Position numbers and translations under genes: made by a program. A stretch of DNA of 21,492 nucleotides from Candidatus Planktophila sp. (GTDB lineage: Bacteria; Actinomycetota; Actinomycetes; Nanopelagicales; Nanopelagicaceae): assembly GCA_024641555.1 (NCBI GenBank), contig JAHECV010000032.1, positions 2,081-23,572 on the forward strand. The letters run 5' to 3'. The notes under the pieces are model-generated. The model searched no databases and was not told the origin of the DNA. It saw nothing but the letters and a program-made list of their open reading frames with translations. Shown here in pieces: positions 7,094 through 15,536 of this stretch; the stretch's first letter is position 1, and every line of letters starts with the position of its first letter.

Positions 7094-8218
7094 TTATGCC
7101 AAACCAAGTGTTACTAGCGTGGCAGTGATGTCCTTCTTTTGTGCAGCCAAGAATGCATCCCATGGCTTACCCATATCGGTCTGGTTGGTCCAGTCCTTAG
7201 CTACCAAGGTTGCCTTCCATGCATCTCCAGCGCGAGTTACGTCAACGACCTTAAGCCAGTTAACGCGCTCTGCCTCAGTTAGAGAAGATGGCGCCATAAT
7301 TCCGCGCCAGTTACCCATTGAGAAGTTGATTCCTTGAGAAATCAAAGTTGCACCCTTGATTGACTTCAAACGTGTAGGTGATGAAAGTGCAAGAACTCGC
7401 AACTTTCCAGCCTTCACATATGAGGCGAATTCAGATGTTCCAGAAACGCCTGCAACTGTCTGGCCACCAAGGACAGATGTTGTAACTTCGCCGCCACCAG
7501 AATAAGGAATGTAGTTCATGTCGCTTGCCTTCATGCCAACTTTTTCAAGTAGCAATCCCATGAATACATGGTCAACTGTTGCCTTTGATCCACCTGCGAT
7601 TGCAAGCTTTGGATTTGCCTTAATGTCATCAAGGAGTTGATTGATAGTCTTGTACTTAGACGAAGCAGGAACAACGATCGCTTCCCACTCACGCATAAGA
7701 CCAGAAATACCCTTAGCATCTTCATGCTTCAACTTTGACTTAGTTGCGGCAACTCCAGAAAGCATTGCGAAGCCAGTTATAAATGCAACGTCTTTACGAT
7801 CTTTCTGATCTAGGAAGTAGCCCAGTCCAACTGTTCCCGAACCGCCTGACTTGTATGAAACTGTGTAATCGCTCAACATACCTTCGGCCTTCATGGCATC
7901 AGCGAATGCGATTGCAGTTGTTCCGTAGCCACCACCAACGCCAGAAGATGCAACCCATTCAAGTTTGGTGAGTGGAGTTACTTCTTTGTACCACCATTTC
8001 AGCTGGCCTTTAAGCGATCCAGTTGTAACGGTTAGACAGGTTAGGTCAGATCCTTCGACGCCGCGTCCTTTTGCAACGCGACCTGCTTTGATGCAGTCAT
8101 CACCAGCTACAGCGATATTTGCAGCTTTAGGTGCAGCAGTTGCAGTTGGCGCAACAGCCACGATTGAAGCAAGCGCCATTGATGCGACAAGCGCACCGGC
8201 AAATTTCTTTTTCAACAT
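7094..8218 (-). CDS. tctC: Tripartite tricarboxylate transporter binding protein TctC (Bug family)
   Basis: 374 residues, ATG at 8218 after AAGGAG. Residues 1-29 are a Sec signal peptide (MLKKK, hydrophobic core, TATAA). There is no lipobox cysteine, so it is not an obvious lipoprotein, which is odd for a binding protein in a cell without an outer membrane. Residues 85-374 match the Bug/TctC fold: VASSGVGGGYGT (ligand-loop region), a GISGLMREWEAIVV stretch, IAGGSKATVDHV, PYSGGGE, and NWRGIMAPSSL. A stretch at about 31-80, with cysteines C42 and C61, precedes the fold and is not part of classical Bug proteins (about 320 residues). The protein captures a carboxylate outside the membrane and passes it to TctAB. 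The substrate is unknown. It is the first gene of the operon. Confidence 0.95.
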   Translation of the reverse strand: MLKKKFAGALVASMALASIVAVAPTATAAPKAANIAVAGDDCIKAGRVAKGRGVEGSDLTCLTVTTGSLKGQLKWWYKEVTPLTKLEWVASSGVGGGYGTTAIAFADAMKAEGMLSDYTVSYKSGGSGTVGLGYFLDQKDRKDVAFITGFAMLSGVAATKSKLKHEDAKGISGLMREWEAIVVPASSKYKTINQLLDDIKANPKLAIAGGSKATVDHVFMGLLLEKVGMKASDMNYIPYSGGGEVTTSVLGGQTVAGVSGTSEFASYVKAGKLRVLALSSPTRLKSIKGATLISQGINFSMGNWRGIMAPSSLTEAERVNWLKVVDVTRAGDAWKATLVAKDWTNQTDMGKPWDAFLAAQKKDITATLVTLGLA

Positions 8219-8237
8219 ATAAGACTCTCCTTATAAT

Positions 8238-8269
8238 CCTTACCCACGAGGGATGGGGTTTAGGCAAGG
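8238..8269 (-). promoter_or_regulatory. Hairpin in the tctC leader
   Basis: CCTTACC (8238-8244) and GGCAAGG (8263-8269) form a 7-bp stem in the RNA, with one G-U pair, ending about 20 nt before the tctC start. The ribosome binding site lies outside the stem. It could be a leader element or chance; no known riboswitch is recognised. Confidence 0.3.
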
Positions 8270-8316
8270 TTAGAGATACCTGAGAGCCCCAGTAAAGGGA
8301 TTTTGGTAACGTTTTA

Positions 8317-8343
8317 GACCTAAATTGTGAGGTCAAACACCTC
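8317..8343 (-). promoter_or_regulatory. Overlapping inverted repeats upstream of tctC; possible operator or promoter
   Basis: GACCT-N8-AGGTC (8317-8334) and GAGGT-N5-ACCTC (8329-8343) share bases. On the minus strand they include TTGACC, which resembles a -35 box, though no good -10 lies at the right distance. The site is 15 nt after the map stop and about 100 nt upstream of tctC. It could bind a regulator of the transporter operon, or the second repeat could help end the map transcript. Confidence 0.35.
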
Positions 8344-8357
8344 GCAAGCGGAAGAAT

Positions 8358-9173
8358 TTATTGGTCGAGCAGGTCTGAAACTTCAATCCCCAGGGTCGCT
8401 AACTTGGCGCGTCCCCCATCGGCTGCGGTCAAGACAAATGGTTTGCCATCAGGCAAAAGCGCATAGGAATGTTCGAAGTGCGCGCCCCGTGATTTATCTT
8501 GCGAAACAACTGTCCAGTCATCTCCCAAAACTTTTGTCTTATGGGTTCCGCGAGTAATCATCGGTTCGATAGCTAGCGCCATTCCAGCAATTAACTCAGG
8601 TCCATTTCCGCGCTTACCAAAATTTAAGACGTGTGGTTCTTGATGCATTTCGGTACCGATGCCATGGCCGCCATACTCTTGCAGAATTCCGTACTTGCCT
8701 TGCGAATCAATATAACTTTCAATCGCCGCACTTATATCGGTAAGTCGTGCACCCATGTGTCCGGCCGCAATTCCCCGCCACATTGATTCTTCGCATACAT
8801 TCATAAGTTTTTGATCTTGCGGATCAACTGTGCCAACGCCGATCGAGAATGCGGCATCACCGTGCCAACCTTCGACGATTGCACCGCAATCAATAGAAAC
8901 TAAATCACCATCGTTAATTATTCGATCGCCAGGTATCCCATGAACAATTTCTTCATTGATAGAGACACAGATAGTTGCAGGAAAGCCGTGATAGTTAAGA
9001 AAGTTTGGAGTCGCCCCATTGCGCTTAATACAAGCTGCTGCCACAACATCGAGCGCGCTTGTTGTCATGCCTGGCTTGATTACATTGCGTATCGCCTGAT
9101 GAATTTCGGCAACTACTAATCCTGCGCGACGCATTACCTTGAGTTGATCAAGGGTCTTTATCTGTATCGCCAT
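8358..9173 (-). CDS. map: Methionine aminopeptidase, type I
   Basis: 271 residues. It removes the initiator methionine from new proteins in the cytoplasm. The five metal ligands are visible: D95 in SIDCG, D106 in HGDAA, H170 in GGHGIG, E203 in AIEPM and E234 in AHFEHS. The catalytic-site histidine H78 (VHGIP) and H177 are also present. The length fits the type Ia form without an SH3-binding or zinc-finger extension. It starts 13 nt after adk with an AAGG binding site, the usual secY-adk-map order. In most actinobacteria infA and the S13-S11-rpoA genes come next, but here map is the last gene of the block. Confidence 0.97.
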   Translation of the reverse strand: MAIQIKTLDQLKVMRRAGLVVAEIHQAIRNVIKPGMTTSALDVVAAACIKRNGATPNFLNYHGFPATICVSINEEIVHGIPGDRIINDGDLVSIDCGAIVEGWHGDAAFSIGVGTVDPQDQKLMNVCEESMWRGIAAGHMGARLTDISAAIESYIDSQGKYGILQEYGGHGIGTEMHQEPHVLNFGKRGNGPELIAGMALAIEPMITRGTHKTKVLGDDWTVVSQDKSRGAHFEHSYALLPDGKPFVLTAADGGRAKLATLGIEVSDLLDQ

Positions 9174-9186
9174 CTTTTTGCCTTAT

Positions 9187-9822
9187 TTAAGCGAGGCGGC
9201 CGAGCGCAGTAATTGCATGCTCAGTTATTTCAGCAACTGTTCCAACTGCTGGGATTGTGATCAATAAACCTTCAGAGCGGTAGAAAGAGATAATTGGCGC
9301 GGTCTGCTCTTCGTAAACTTCGAGGCGGCGAGCAATGACTTCTTCTTTATCATCTTCGCGCTGATAGAGATCGGTGCCGTTGCATGAAGCACAGTTAGTT
9401 GCACCTGCTTCAGATGGTGCACCGCAGGCGCGGCAGGTACGACGTGAAGATAGACGCTTGATGATTTCATCTGGCGCGATTGAAAGTTCGAGCGCTGCTT
9501 GTAAAGGTGTTTTATGTTCGGCAAGAAATGCGCGAAGAACTTCGGCCTGAGCAACATTTCGTGGGTACCCGTCGAGAAGAAAACCGTTAGCCACATCGTC
9601 ATGAGTTAAACGATCTTTGACCATATCGTTTGTAACTGAATCTGGAACGAGTTCGCCGCGATCCATAAAAGCTTTTGCTTGGTTACCTAAATCAGTTCCG
9701 GCTTTCAAATTTGCGCGAAAAATATCGCCAGTTGAAATATGAGGAATTGAATAGTGCGCAGCTAGGAATTGAGCTTGTGTTCCTTTACCAGCACCTGGTG
9801 GTCCGACCAGGATTAAACGCAT
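9187..9822 (-). CDS. adk: Adenylate kinase with zinc-binding lid
   Basis: 211 residues. It interconverts ATP plus AMP and two ADP in the cytoplasm. The P-loop GPPGAGKGT is at 7-15, the AMP-binding segment STGDIFR at 30-36, and LLDGYPRN at 82-89 (usually GFPR, here GYPR). The lid domain carries four cysteines, C130/C133 and C144/C147, so it is of the metal-binding type seen in many Gram-positive bacteria; many actinobacterial enzymes have a short lid instead. The ATG overlaps the secY stop by one base (TAATG), so it is translationally coupled. Confidence 0.97.
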   Translation of the reverse strand: MRLILVGPPGAGKGTQAQFLAAHYSIPHISTGDIFRANLKAGTDLGNQAKAFMDRGELVPDSVTNDMVKDRLTHDDVANGFLLDGYPRNVAQAEVLRAFLAEHKTPLQAALELSIAPDEIIKRLSSRRTCRACGAPSEAGATNCASCNGTDLYQREDDKEEVIARRLEVYEEQTAPIISFYRSEGLLITIPAVGTVAEITEHAITALGRLA

Positions 9823-11117
9823 TAGCGCAAGAACCCCTCATATGAACGCTGCTGCAACTGGCTTTCAATCTGCTTTGCAGTATCGAGACCAACGCCAACA
9901 ACAATCAGGATCGCAGTTCCGCCGAATGGGAAGTTTTGAGTTGCACCAAAGAGAATCAAGGCGCCAATAGGAATAATCGCAACAAGTGCAAGATAGATCG
10001 CACCTGGCGCTGTAATGCGTGAGAGAACGTACTGTAAGTATTCAGAAGTCGGACGACCCGCACGAATACCTGGGATAAATCCACCGTACTTCTTCATATT
10101 GTCAGCGACTTCATCTGGGTTAAATGTGATCGCAACGTAGAAGTAGGTAAAGAAGATAATCAAAGCTGAGTAAGCGATGATGTAGATCGGGTGATCGCCC
10201 TTTACCAAGTTACGTGAGATCCAAACCGCCCAAGCCGCTTGGCTATTGGTGAAGTTAACGATCAGCGAAGGAATGTAAAGAAGTGATGAAGCGAAGATCA
10301 CTGGAATAACGCCGGCTTGGTTAACCTTAATTGGAATATATGTGCTGGTTCCACCATATGCCTGGCGTCCAACCATGCGCTTGGCATATTGAACTGGGAT
10401 GCGGCGTTGGGCTTGTTCAACGAATACAACTGCTGCGACTACGGCAACGCCAACTGTTAGAACAACTAGGAATGCAAATAAGCCCTTTTGAACTTTGATG
10501 CTCCAGAGTTGGCTTGGGAAACCTGCTGCGATAGATGTGAAGATCAAGATTGACATACCGTTGCCGATACCGCGATCAGTGATTAGTTCACCAAGCCACA
10601 TGATTACAGATGTACCCGCCGTCATTACGACGATCATGGTGACGATACGTTGCCATGAAGTGTCAGGGATGATCGCTTCGTTACAGCCTGAAATCAAGCG
10701 ACCAGGTGTACGAGCAACTGCCACTAAACCAGTTGATTGCAAAACTGCAAGACCGATAGTTAAGTAACGTGTGTACTGAGTTAACTTTGCAGTTCCAGAT
10801 TGTCCTTCGTTCTTAAGTGTTTCAAAACGAGGGATAACAACGGTAAGCAATTGAATAATGATCGAGCTGGTGATGTAAGGCATGATTCCGAGCGCAAAGA
10901 CGGAGAGCTGAATAAGCGCGCCACCTGAGAACAAGTTGATCAGCCCAAAAAGGCCGCCGGTTTGAACTTGGTTTAGACATGTCTGAACTGCAGAGTATGA
11001 AACACCTGGAGTTGGGACGACTGAACCGAAGCGGAACAAGGCCATGATTGAGAGAGTGAAGAAGATCTTCTTGCGCAGATCTGGTGTCTTAAAAGCCATT
11101 CCAAATGCTGAAAGCAT
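9822..11117 (-). CDS. secY: Protein translocase channel subunit SecY
   Basis: 431 residues with ten membrane helices, the core of the SecYEG channel that exports unfolded proteins and inserts membrane proteins. Recognisable parts are the plug/first-loop region FGSVVPTPGVSYSAV, the cytoplasmic loop RRIPVQYAKRMVGRQAYGG, and the loop FNPDEVADNMKKYGGFIPG with GRPTSEYLQYVLSRIT, which contacts SecA or the ribosome. I choose the ATG at 11117, seven bases from GGGAG. The in-frame TTG at 11120 adds only one residue and is spaced less well. The gap to rplO is 52 nt, the second largest in the block. Confidence 0.97.
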   Translation of the reverse strand: MLSAFGMAFKTPDLRKKIFFTLSIMALFRFGSVVPTPGVSYSAVQTCLNQVQTGGLFGLINLFSGGALIQLSVFALGIMPYITSSIIIQLLTVVIPRFETLKNEGQSGTAKLTQYTRYLTIGLAVLQSTGLVAVARTPGRLISGCNEAIIPDTSWQRIVTMIVVMTAGTSVIMWLGELITDRGIGNGMSILIFTSIAAGFPSQLWSIKVQKGLFAFLVVLTVGVAVVAAVVFVEQAQRRIPVQYAKRMVGRQAYGGTSTYIPIKVNQAGVIPVIFASSLLYIPSLIVNFTNSQAAWAVWISRNLVKGDHPIYIIAYSALIIFFTYFYVAITFNPDEVADNMKKYGGFIPGIRAGRPTSEYLQYVLSRITAPGAIYLALVAIIPIGALILFGATQNFPFGGTAILIVVGVGLDTAKQIESQLQQRSYEGFLR

Positions 11118-11169
11118 CAATCTTCTCCCTCTATCAAATCAAACTAGCGAAGTATTTTTCTAAGAAACC

Positions 11170-11610
11170 TTAGAGAACCTTTGTCGAACCACCAGCGGCA
11201 GCAATCTTTTCAACTGCTGATGCTGAGAAAGCATGCGCGGTTACAGAAACCTTGACGGCGATATCGCCATTGCCAAGAACCTTTACAGGCAAGCTATCGC
11301 GCACTGCGCCCTTTGCAATTAGATCTGCAACTGTTACATCTCCACCTTTAGGGAAGAGATCGTTAATTGTTGCAACGTTAACTGCTTGGTACTCAATACG
11401 TGCTGGGTTCTTAAAGCCGCGAAGCTTAGGCAAACGCATAACCAACGGAAGCTGGCCACCCTCAAAACCTGGGCGAACAGTGTTACGTGCATGTGTTCCC
11501 TTGCCACCGCGACCGGCGGTCTTACCCTTTGATGCTTCACCGCGACCCTTACGAGTCTTAGCTTTCTTTGCACCTGGGGCTGGACGAAGGTGATGAAGTT
11601 TTAGCGTCAT
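11170..11610 (-). CDS. rplO: 50S ribosomal protein L15
   Basis: 146 residues. The N terminus [16 protein letters not shown], the basic glycine-rich stretch [20 protein letters not shown] (33-52) and LPKLRGF are diagnostic. L15 is a late-assembling large-subunit protein whose extended N-terminal arm threads through 23S rRNA. It starts two bases after rpmD. Length and sequence are normal for actinobacteria. Confidence 0.97.
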   Translation of the reverse strand: MTLKLHHLRPAPGAKKAKTRKGRGEASKGKTAGRGGKGTHARNTVRPGFEGGQLPLVMRLPKLRGFKNPARIEYQAVNVATINDLFPKGGDVTVADLIAKGAVRDSLPVKVLGNGDIAVKVSVTAHAFSASAVEKIAAAGGSTKVL

Positions 11611-11612
11611 CT

Positions 11613-11795
11613 TTATTCGACCTCCTCAACCTTGATCAAGTGGCGAGCGGCGTTAACCATGCCACGAATTTCTGGACGATCTTCTTTGACGACAACATCG
11701 TTGATGCGCTTTAGACCAAGTGAACGCAAGGTCTCGCGAATCTCAGGTTTGTTACCGACCTTAGATTTAATTTGAGTTACTTTTAAACGTGGCAT
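11613..11795 (-). CDS. rpmD: 50S ribosomal protein L30
   Basis: 60 residues, the normal bacterial length. Diagnostic segments are [20 protein letters not shown] and [22 protein letters not shown]. It is a small large-subunit protein, lost in some bacteria but kept here. The ATG overlaps the rpsE stop by one base, and its stop lies two bases before rplO. Confidence 0.96.
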   Translation of the reverse strand: MPRLKVTQIKSKVGNKPEIRETLRSLGLKRINDVVVKEDRPEIRGMVNAARHLIKVEEVE

Positions 11796-12436
11796 TAGGC
11801 ACCAACTGTCATCTGTGAAGCGCGGATAATTGCTGCAGGTGCAACATCTTCAAGTGGAAGACCACGACGAGCAGCGATTGCTGCTGGTGACTCGAGCAAC
11901 TTAAGTGCAGCAACGGTTGCGTGAACCATGTTGATTGCATTATTTGATCCGAGTGACTTGGTCAATACATCTGTGATGCCAGCACATTCAAGTACTGCAC
12001 GAACAGGACCACCGGCGATAACTCCGGTACCTGGGCTTGCTGGGCGAAGAAGAACTACGCCAGCTGCTGTTTCACCTTGTACTGGGTGAGGAACAGTTCC
12101 TTGAACGCGTGGAACTACGAAGAATGACTTCTTTGCTTCTTCGACAGCCTTAGCGATCGCTTGTGGAACTTCCTTAGACTTTCCGTAACCAATACCGACT
12201 GTGCCATTGCCGTCGCCGACAACAACTAGTGCGGTGAATGAGAAACGACGTCCACCCTTAACAACTTTAGAAACACGGTTGATGAAGACAACGCGCTCCA
12301 TGTATGGAGACTTGTCCTTTTCACGATCGTCGCGACGTTCACGGCGTTCGCCATTTCCGCGGCCACGGCCTTTTTCAGAAACCTTGTCAGCGCCCTTGTT
12401 CTCTGGTGCAGTTGCGGTTGTTGGATTTTCAGCCAT
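11795..12436 (-). CDS. rpsE: 30S ribosomal protein S5
   Basis: 213 residues. The S5 double-stranded RNA-binding domain begins at about 48 ([19 protein letters not shown]), and the C-terminal domain has [17 protein letters not shown] (81-97) and a PGTGVIAGG loop. S5 helps keep decoding accurate at the mRNA entry side. Residues 1-45 are a charged extension ([20 protein letters not shown]) that is absent from E. coli S5 but typical of actinobacteria; it is probably disordered. It overlaps rplR by one base. Confidence 0.97.
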   Translation of the reverse strand: MAENPTTATAPENKGADKVSEKGRGRGNGERRERRDDREKDKSPYMERVVFINRVSKVVKGGRRFSFTALVVVGDGNGTVGIGYGKSKEVPQAIAKAVEEAKKSFFVVPRVQGTVPHPVQGETAAGVVLLRPASPGTGVIAGGPVRAVLECAGITDVLTKSLGSNNAINMVHATVAALKLLESPAAIAARRGLPLEDVAPAAIIRASQMTVGA

Positions 12437-12813
12437 TAGAACTCCAATCCGTTCTCTCGTGCACTATCTGCAAGTGCTGCAATACGACCTGTGTACTTAT
12501 TTCCTGCGCGGTCGAATACAACGGTAGAGATACCGGCATCCTTTCCGCGCTTTGCGATCAACGCACCAACTTCGCGAGACTTTGCAGTCTTATCGCCAGT
12601 TGACTTACGGAAGGCTTCTTCCATTGTTGATGCATAAGCCAAAGTCTTACCTTGTGTGTCATCGATGATCTGTACGAAGAGATGACGTGCAGAGCGAGAA
12701 ACGACTAGACGTGGACGCGCAGGAGTGCCAGAGACCTTCTTGCGGACGCGGAAGTGACGACGGGCGCGAGCATTAGTAGCTGACCCCTTGCGGACTTTTA
12801 CACCGATTGCCAT
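12436..12813 (-). CDS. rplR: 50S ribosomal protein L18
   Basis: 125 residues with a basic N-terminal arm ([15 protein letters not shown]) and the fold segments [20 protein letters not shown] and [25 protein letters not shown]18 binds 5S rRNA and, with L5, brings it into the large subunit. It overlaps rplF by one base upstream and rpsE by one base downstream. Nothing is unusual. Confidence 0.97.
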   Translation of the reverse strand: MAIGVKVRKGSATNARARRHFRVRKKVSGTPARPRLVVSRSARHLFVQIIDDTQGKTLAYASTMEEAFRKSTGDKTAKSREVGALIAKRGKDAGISTVVFDRAGNKYTGRIAALADSARENGLEF

Positions 12814-13352
12814 TACTTCTTACCTGTCTTTCCTTGCTTACGGCGAACAACTTCGCCTGCCAAACGTAGGCCCTTGCCCTTATAAGGATCTGCTTTACGC
12901 AGCTTCTTAATCTTGGCTGCAACTTCACCAACGAGTTGCTTATCGATTCCGCTGATATGCAACTTGGTTGGTGATTCAACCTTGTAAGAAATTCCTTCTG
13001 GAGCTGGGAATGGAACTGGGTGGCTATATCCGAGCAAGAATTCGAGATCCTTACCCTTTTCGGCAACACGGTAACCAACACCGACGATGTCGATAGTTAG
13101 TGTGTAACCAGTTGTTACGCCGGTGACCATATTTGATACCAATGTGCGTGATAGGCCGTGAAGTGAACGTGTAACGCGCTCTTCATTTGGACGAGCAACG
13201 GTGATAACACCATCTGCTTGTGAAACTTGAATTGGCTCAGCAACGTTTAGTGAGAGTGAACCCTTAGGTCCCTTAACTGAAACGAGCTGACCTGCGATTG
13301 ATACTTCAACCCCAGCAGGAACAGCGATTGGCATACGACCGATACGTGACAT
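12813..13352 (-). CDS. rplF: 50S ribosomal protein L6
   Basis: 179 residues. The start [17 protein letters not shown] and the C-terminal signature [21 protein letters not shown] are diagnostic. L6 is a two-domain protein near the factor-binding site. It starts six bases after rpsH with a GGTGAT binding site and overlaps rplR by one base. Length is normal. Confidence 0.97.
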   Translation of the reverse strand: MSRIGRMPIAVPAGVEVSIAGQLVSVKGPKGSLSLNVAEPIQVSQADGVITVARPNEERVTRSLHGLSRTLVSNMVTGVTTGYTLTIDIVGVGYRVAEKGKDLEFLLGYSHPVPFPAPEGISYKVESPTKLHISGIDKQLVGEVAAKIKKLRKADPYKGKGLRLAGEVVRRKQGKTGKK

Positions 13353-13358
13353 ATTCGA

Positions 13359-13763
13359 TCACCATACGTAGGCGAGAACTTCTCCGCCTACACCCTGTTT
13401 GTTGGCTTGCTTATCAGTAAGCAATCCAGATGAAGTTGAAATGATTGCAACGCCAAGTCCACCAAGTACTTTTGGTAGAGCTGTTGACTTTGCGTAAACG
13501 CGAAGTCCTGGCTTGCTTACGCGGCGAAGACCAGCGATTGAACGTTCGCGGTTTACACCAAATTTGAGGTCAAGAACTAGGTTCTTGCCAACGCCATTTG
13601 TTGCTGCTTCAACGCGGTAGCCTGCGATGAAACCCTCCTTGTGAAGGATCTCTGCAATGCGTGCTTTAACCGATGAAGACGGCATTGAAACCGAATCATG
13701 GTAAGCAGAGTTCGCGTTGCGCAGACGAGACAACATGTCTGCGATCGGATCTGTCATTGTCAT
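13359..13763 (-). CDS. rpsH: 30S ribosomal protein S8
   Basis: 134 residues. Diagnostic parts are [14 protein letters not shown] at the start, [13 protein letters not shown] (108-120) and GGEVLAYVW at the end. S8 binds helix 21 of 16S rRNA and in E. coli also represses its own operon. Two ATGs are possible, at 13763 and 13757; neither has a strong binding site, and most homologues would begin at the second (MTDPIAD). The 66-nt gap before it contains a clear hairpin and a small GGCC repeat next to the start, which may affect its translation. Confidence 0.95.
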   Translation of the reverse strand: MTMTDPIADMLSRLRNANSAYHDSVSMPSSSVKARIAEILHKEGFIAGYRVEAATNGVGKNLVLDLKFGVNRERSIAGLRRVSKPGLRVYAKSTALPKVLGGLGVAIISTSSGLLTDKQANKQGVGGEVLAYVW

Positions 13764-13767
13764 ACGT

Positions 13768-13812
13768 GGCCTATGGCCTTTCTCGAAACAGTATCCAAGC
13801 GATTTGCTTGGA
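13768..13812 (-). promoter_or_regulatory. Intercistronic hairpins between rpsZ and rpsH
   Basis: A perfect 7-bp stem, TCCAAGC (13794-13800) and GCTTGGA (13806-13812) with a 5-nt loop, lies 31 nt upstream of rpsH. It is followed by GGCC-TAT-GGCC (13768-13778) only five bases before the ATG. This is the longest gap between ribosomal protein genes in the block. RNA processing, pausing or S8 feedback are possible roles; none is proven. Confidence 0.45.
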
Positions 13813-13829
13813 CTTTCTTCGTTGTAGAT

Positions 13830-14015
13830 TTACCAGCTTGCTTTTGTAATACCTGGAAGTTCACCACGGTGCGCCATTTCACGGAAACAGACGCGGCAAA
13901 TTCCAAACTTTTGATAGACAGAGTGCGGACGACCGCAACGCTGACAACGTGTGTAGCCACGAACCTTGAACTTAGGCTTGCGAGCAGCTTTAACCTTGAG
14001 TGATGTCTTTGCCAT
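13830..14015 (-). CDS. rpsZ: 30S ribosomal protein S14, zinc-binding type Z
   Basis: 61 residues, the short form of S14. Four cysteines, C24-x2-C27 and C40-x2-C43, form the zinc ribbon; [20 protein letters not shown] and [17 protein letters not shown] are diagnostic. It sits in the small-subunit head near the P site. It starts two bases after rplE. A zinc-free S14 elsewhere in the genome might replace it under zinc limitation, but that cannot be seen here. Confidence 0.97.
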   Translation of the reverse strand: MAKTSLKVKAARKPKFKVRGYTRCQRCGRPHSVYQKFGICRVCFREMAHRGELPGITKASW

Positions 14016-14017
14016 TC

Positions 14018-14575
14018 TTATGCCTCCCGGAAAGGAAAACCGAGCAACTTCAAGAGTGCGCGGCCTTCTTCGTCGTTCTTTGCTGTGGTTACTACAGTGA
14101 TATCCATACCACGTGGGCGATCGACCTTATCTTGTTCGATTTCTGGGAAAACAACCTGCTCGGTTAGACCGAATGTGTAGTTGCCCTTGCCATCGAATTG
14201 CTTAGGTGAAAGTCCACGGAAGTCGCGGATACGTGGAAGTGAGATTGAGAGCAAGCGATCTGCGAACTCCCACATACGATCTCCACGCATTGTTACGTGT
14301 GCACCAATTGGCATACCTTCACGCAACTTGAACTGCGCGATTGATTTGCGTGACTTGGTTACTTGTGGCTTCTGGCCGGTGATGATTGCTAGATCGCGGA
14401 CTGCGCCTTCGATTAGCTTTGAATCACGAGCAGCTTCACCAACACCCATATTTACAACGATCTTTACTAGCGTTGGAACCTGCATTGGATTCTTATATCC
14501 AAATTGAGTCTTAAGTGCGCCAGCGATTTCGCTACGGTAACGAGCCTTTAGGCGAACATCAGTTGTTGTTGACAT
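14018..14575 (-). CDS. rplE: 50S ribosomal protein L5
   Basis: 185 residues. Signatures are [59 protein letters not shown] and [21 protein letters not shown]5 binds 5S rRNA and forms a bridge with the small-subunit head. It overlaps rplX by one base and is followed two bases later by rpsZ. Nothing is unusual. Confidence 0.97.
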   Translation of the reverse strand: MSTTTDVRLKARYRSEIAGALKTQFGYKNPMQVPTLVKIVVNMGVGEAARDSKLIEGAVRDLAIITGQKPQVTKSRKSIAQFKLREGMPIGAHVTMRGDRMWEFADRLLSISLPRIRDFRGLSPKQFDGKGNYTFGLTEQVVFPEIEQDKVDRPRGMDITVVTTAKNDEEGRALLKLLGFPFREA

Positions 14576-14886
14576 TAGATGTCCTTTCCGGTGCGACGTG
14601 AGATGCGAACATTTTTGCCTTCTTCATCTTTACGAACACCAAGGCGAGTTCCCTTGCCATCGCTATCGACGATCATGACATTTGAAATATGAATTGACGC
14701 TTCAGCAGTAACGATTCCGCCGACCTTGACGCCGCGTTCGGTTGTTGATTCTTTGGTGTGGCGCTGTACGCGGTTAACACCTTCAACAAGAATGCGGTTC
14801 TTATCAACATCGAGAACCTTGCCTGTAACGCCCTTGTTCTTGCCAGCGATTACGAGCACTGTGTCGTCTTTCTTGATCTTCGCCAT
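14575..14886 (-). CDS. rplX: 50S ribosomal protein L24
   Basis: 103 residues. The KOW motif is at the start ([20 protein letters not shown]), followed by [10 protein letters not shown] and a C-terminal [22 protein letters not shown]24 begins large-subunit assembly by binding the 5' region of 23S rRNA. It starts two bases after rplN and overlaps rplE by one base. Confidence 0.97.
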   Translation of the reverse strand: MAKIKKDDTVLVIAGKNKGVTGKVLDVDKNRILVEGVNRVQRHTKESTTERGVKVGGIVTAEASIHISNVMIVDSDGKGTRLGVRKDEEGKNVRISRRTGKDI

Positions 14887-14888
14887 GG

Positions 14889-15257
14889 TTAGAGCACCTC
14901 CGGAGCGAGTGAAATGATCTTCATGAACTTCTTGTCGCGAAGTTCGCGAGCAACTGGTCCGAAGATACGAGTTCCGCGAGGTTCGCCATCTGCTTTAAGG
15001 ATGACTGCTGCGTTCTCGTCAAATTTGATGTAAGAACCGTCGGGACGACGACGTTCTTTAACTGTACGAACGATGACAGCCTTTACGACTTCACCCTTCT
15101 TAACTTGTCCGCCAGGAATTGCATCCTTAACAGAACAGACGATGATGTCTCCGATACCGGCGTAGCGACGGGAGGAGCCACCGAGCACACGAATACAGAG
15201 AAGCTCTTTGGCTCCTGTGTTATCCGCGACGCGTAGGCGCGATTCTTGTTGAATCAT
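14889..15257 (-). CDS. rplN: 50S ribosomal protein L14
   Basis: 122 residues, the strictly conserved length. [44 protein letters not shown] and [25 protein letters not shown] are diagnostic. L14 binds 23S rRNA, contacts the small subunit and is the docking site of the silencing factor RsfS. Its start lies 15 nt after rpsQ. Confidence 0.98.
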   Translation of the reverse strand: MIQQESRLRVADNTGAKELLCIRVLGGSSRRYAGIGDIIVCSVKDAIPGGQVKKGEVVKAVIVRTVKERRRPDGSYIKFDENAAVILKADGEPRGTRIFGPVARELRDKKFMKIISLAPEVL

Positions 15258-15272
15258 TTTTTATCCTGCCCC

Positions 15273-15536
15273 TTACTTAGCTTTCTCGATGATTGAAACT
15301 AGACGCCAGCGCTTTGATGCTGAAATTGGTCGTGTCTCCATAATCAAAACGCGATCTCCAGTACCTGCGCTATTGGTCTCGTCGTGAGCCTTTAGCTTTG
15401 TTGAACGAGACATAACCTTTGAGTACATACCGTGCTTTACGCGGTTTGAAACTTCAACGGTGATCGTCTTATCCATCTTGTCTGAAATGACAATGCCTTC
15501 ACGTGTCTTGCGATCTGCGCGATTTTCGGTAGTCAT
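15273..15536 (-). CDS. rpsQ: 30S ribosomal protein S17
   Basis: 87 residues with the OB-fold of S17: [20 protein letters not shown], then [39 protein letters not shown]. It binds 16S rRNA early in assembly. The first nine residues (MTTENRADR) are a short polar extension. It overlaps the rpmC stop by one base. Confidence 0.97.
   Translation of the reverse strand: MTTENRADRKTREGIVISDKMDKTITVEVSNRVKHGMYSKVMSRSTKLKAHDETNSAGTGDRVLIMETRPISASKRWRLVSIIEKAK

Noticed and set aside
7089..7163. Longer N terminus for TctB
   Set aside because: It lies wholly inside tctC, has a Cys/His-rich sequence unlike TctB and lacks a ribosome binding site.
12201..12603. Plus-strand open frames over rpsE/rplR, and similar frames over other ribosomal protein genes
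   Set aside because: They mirror well-conserved genes on the other strand and have no recognisable protein features.
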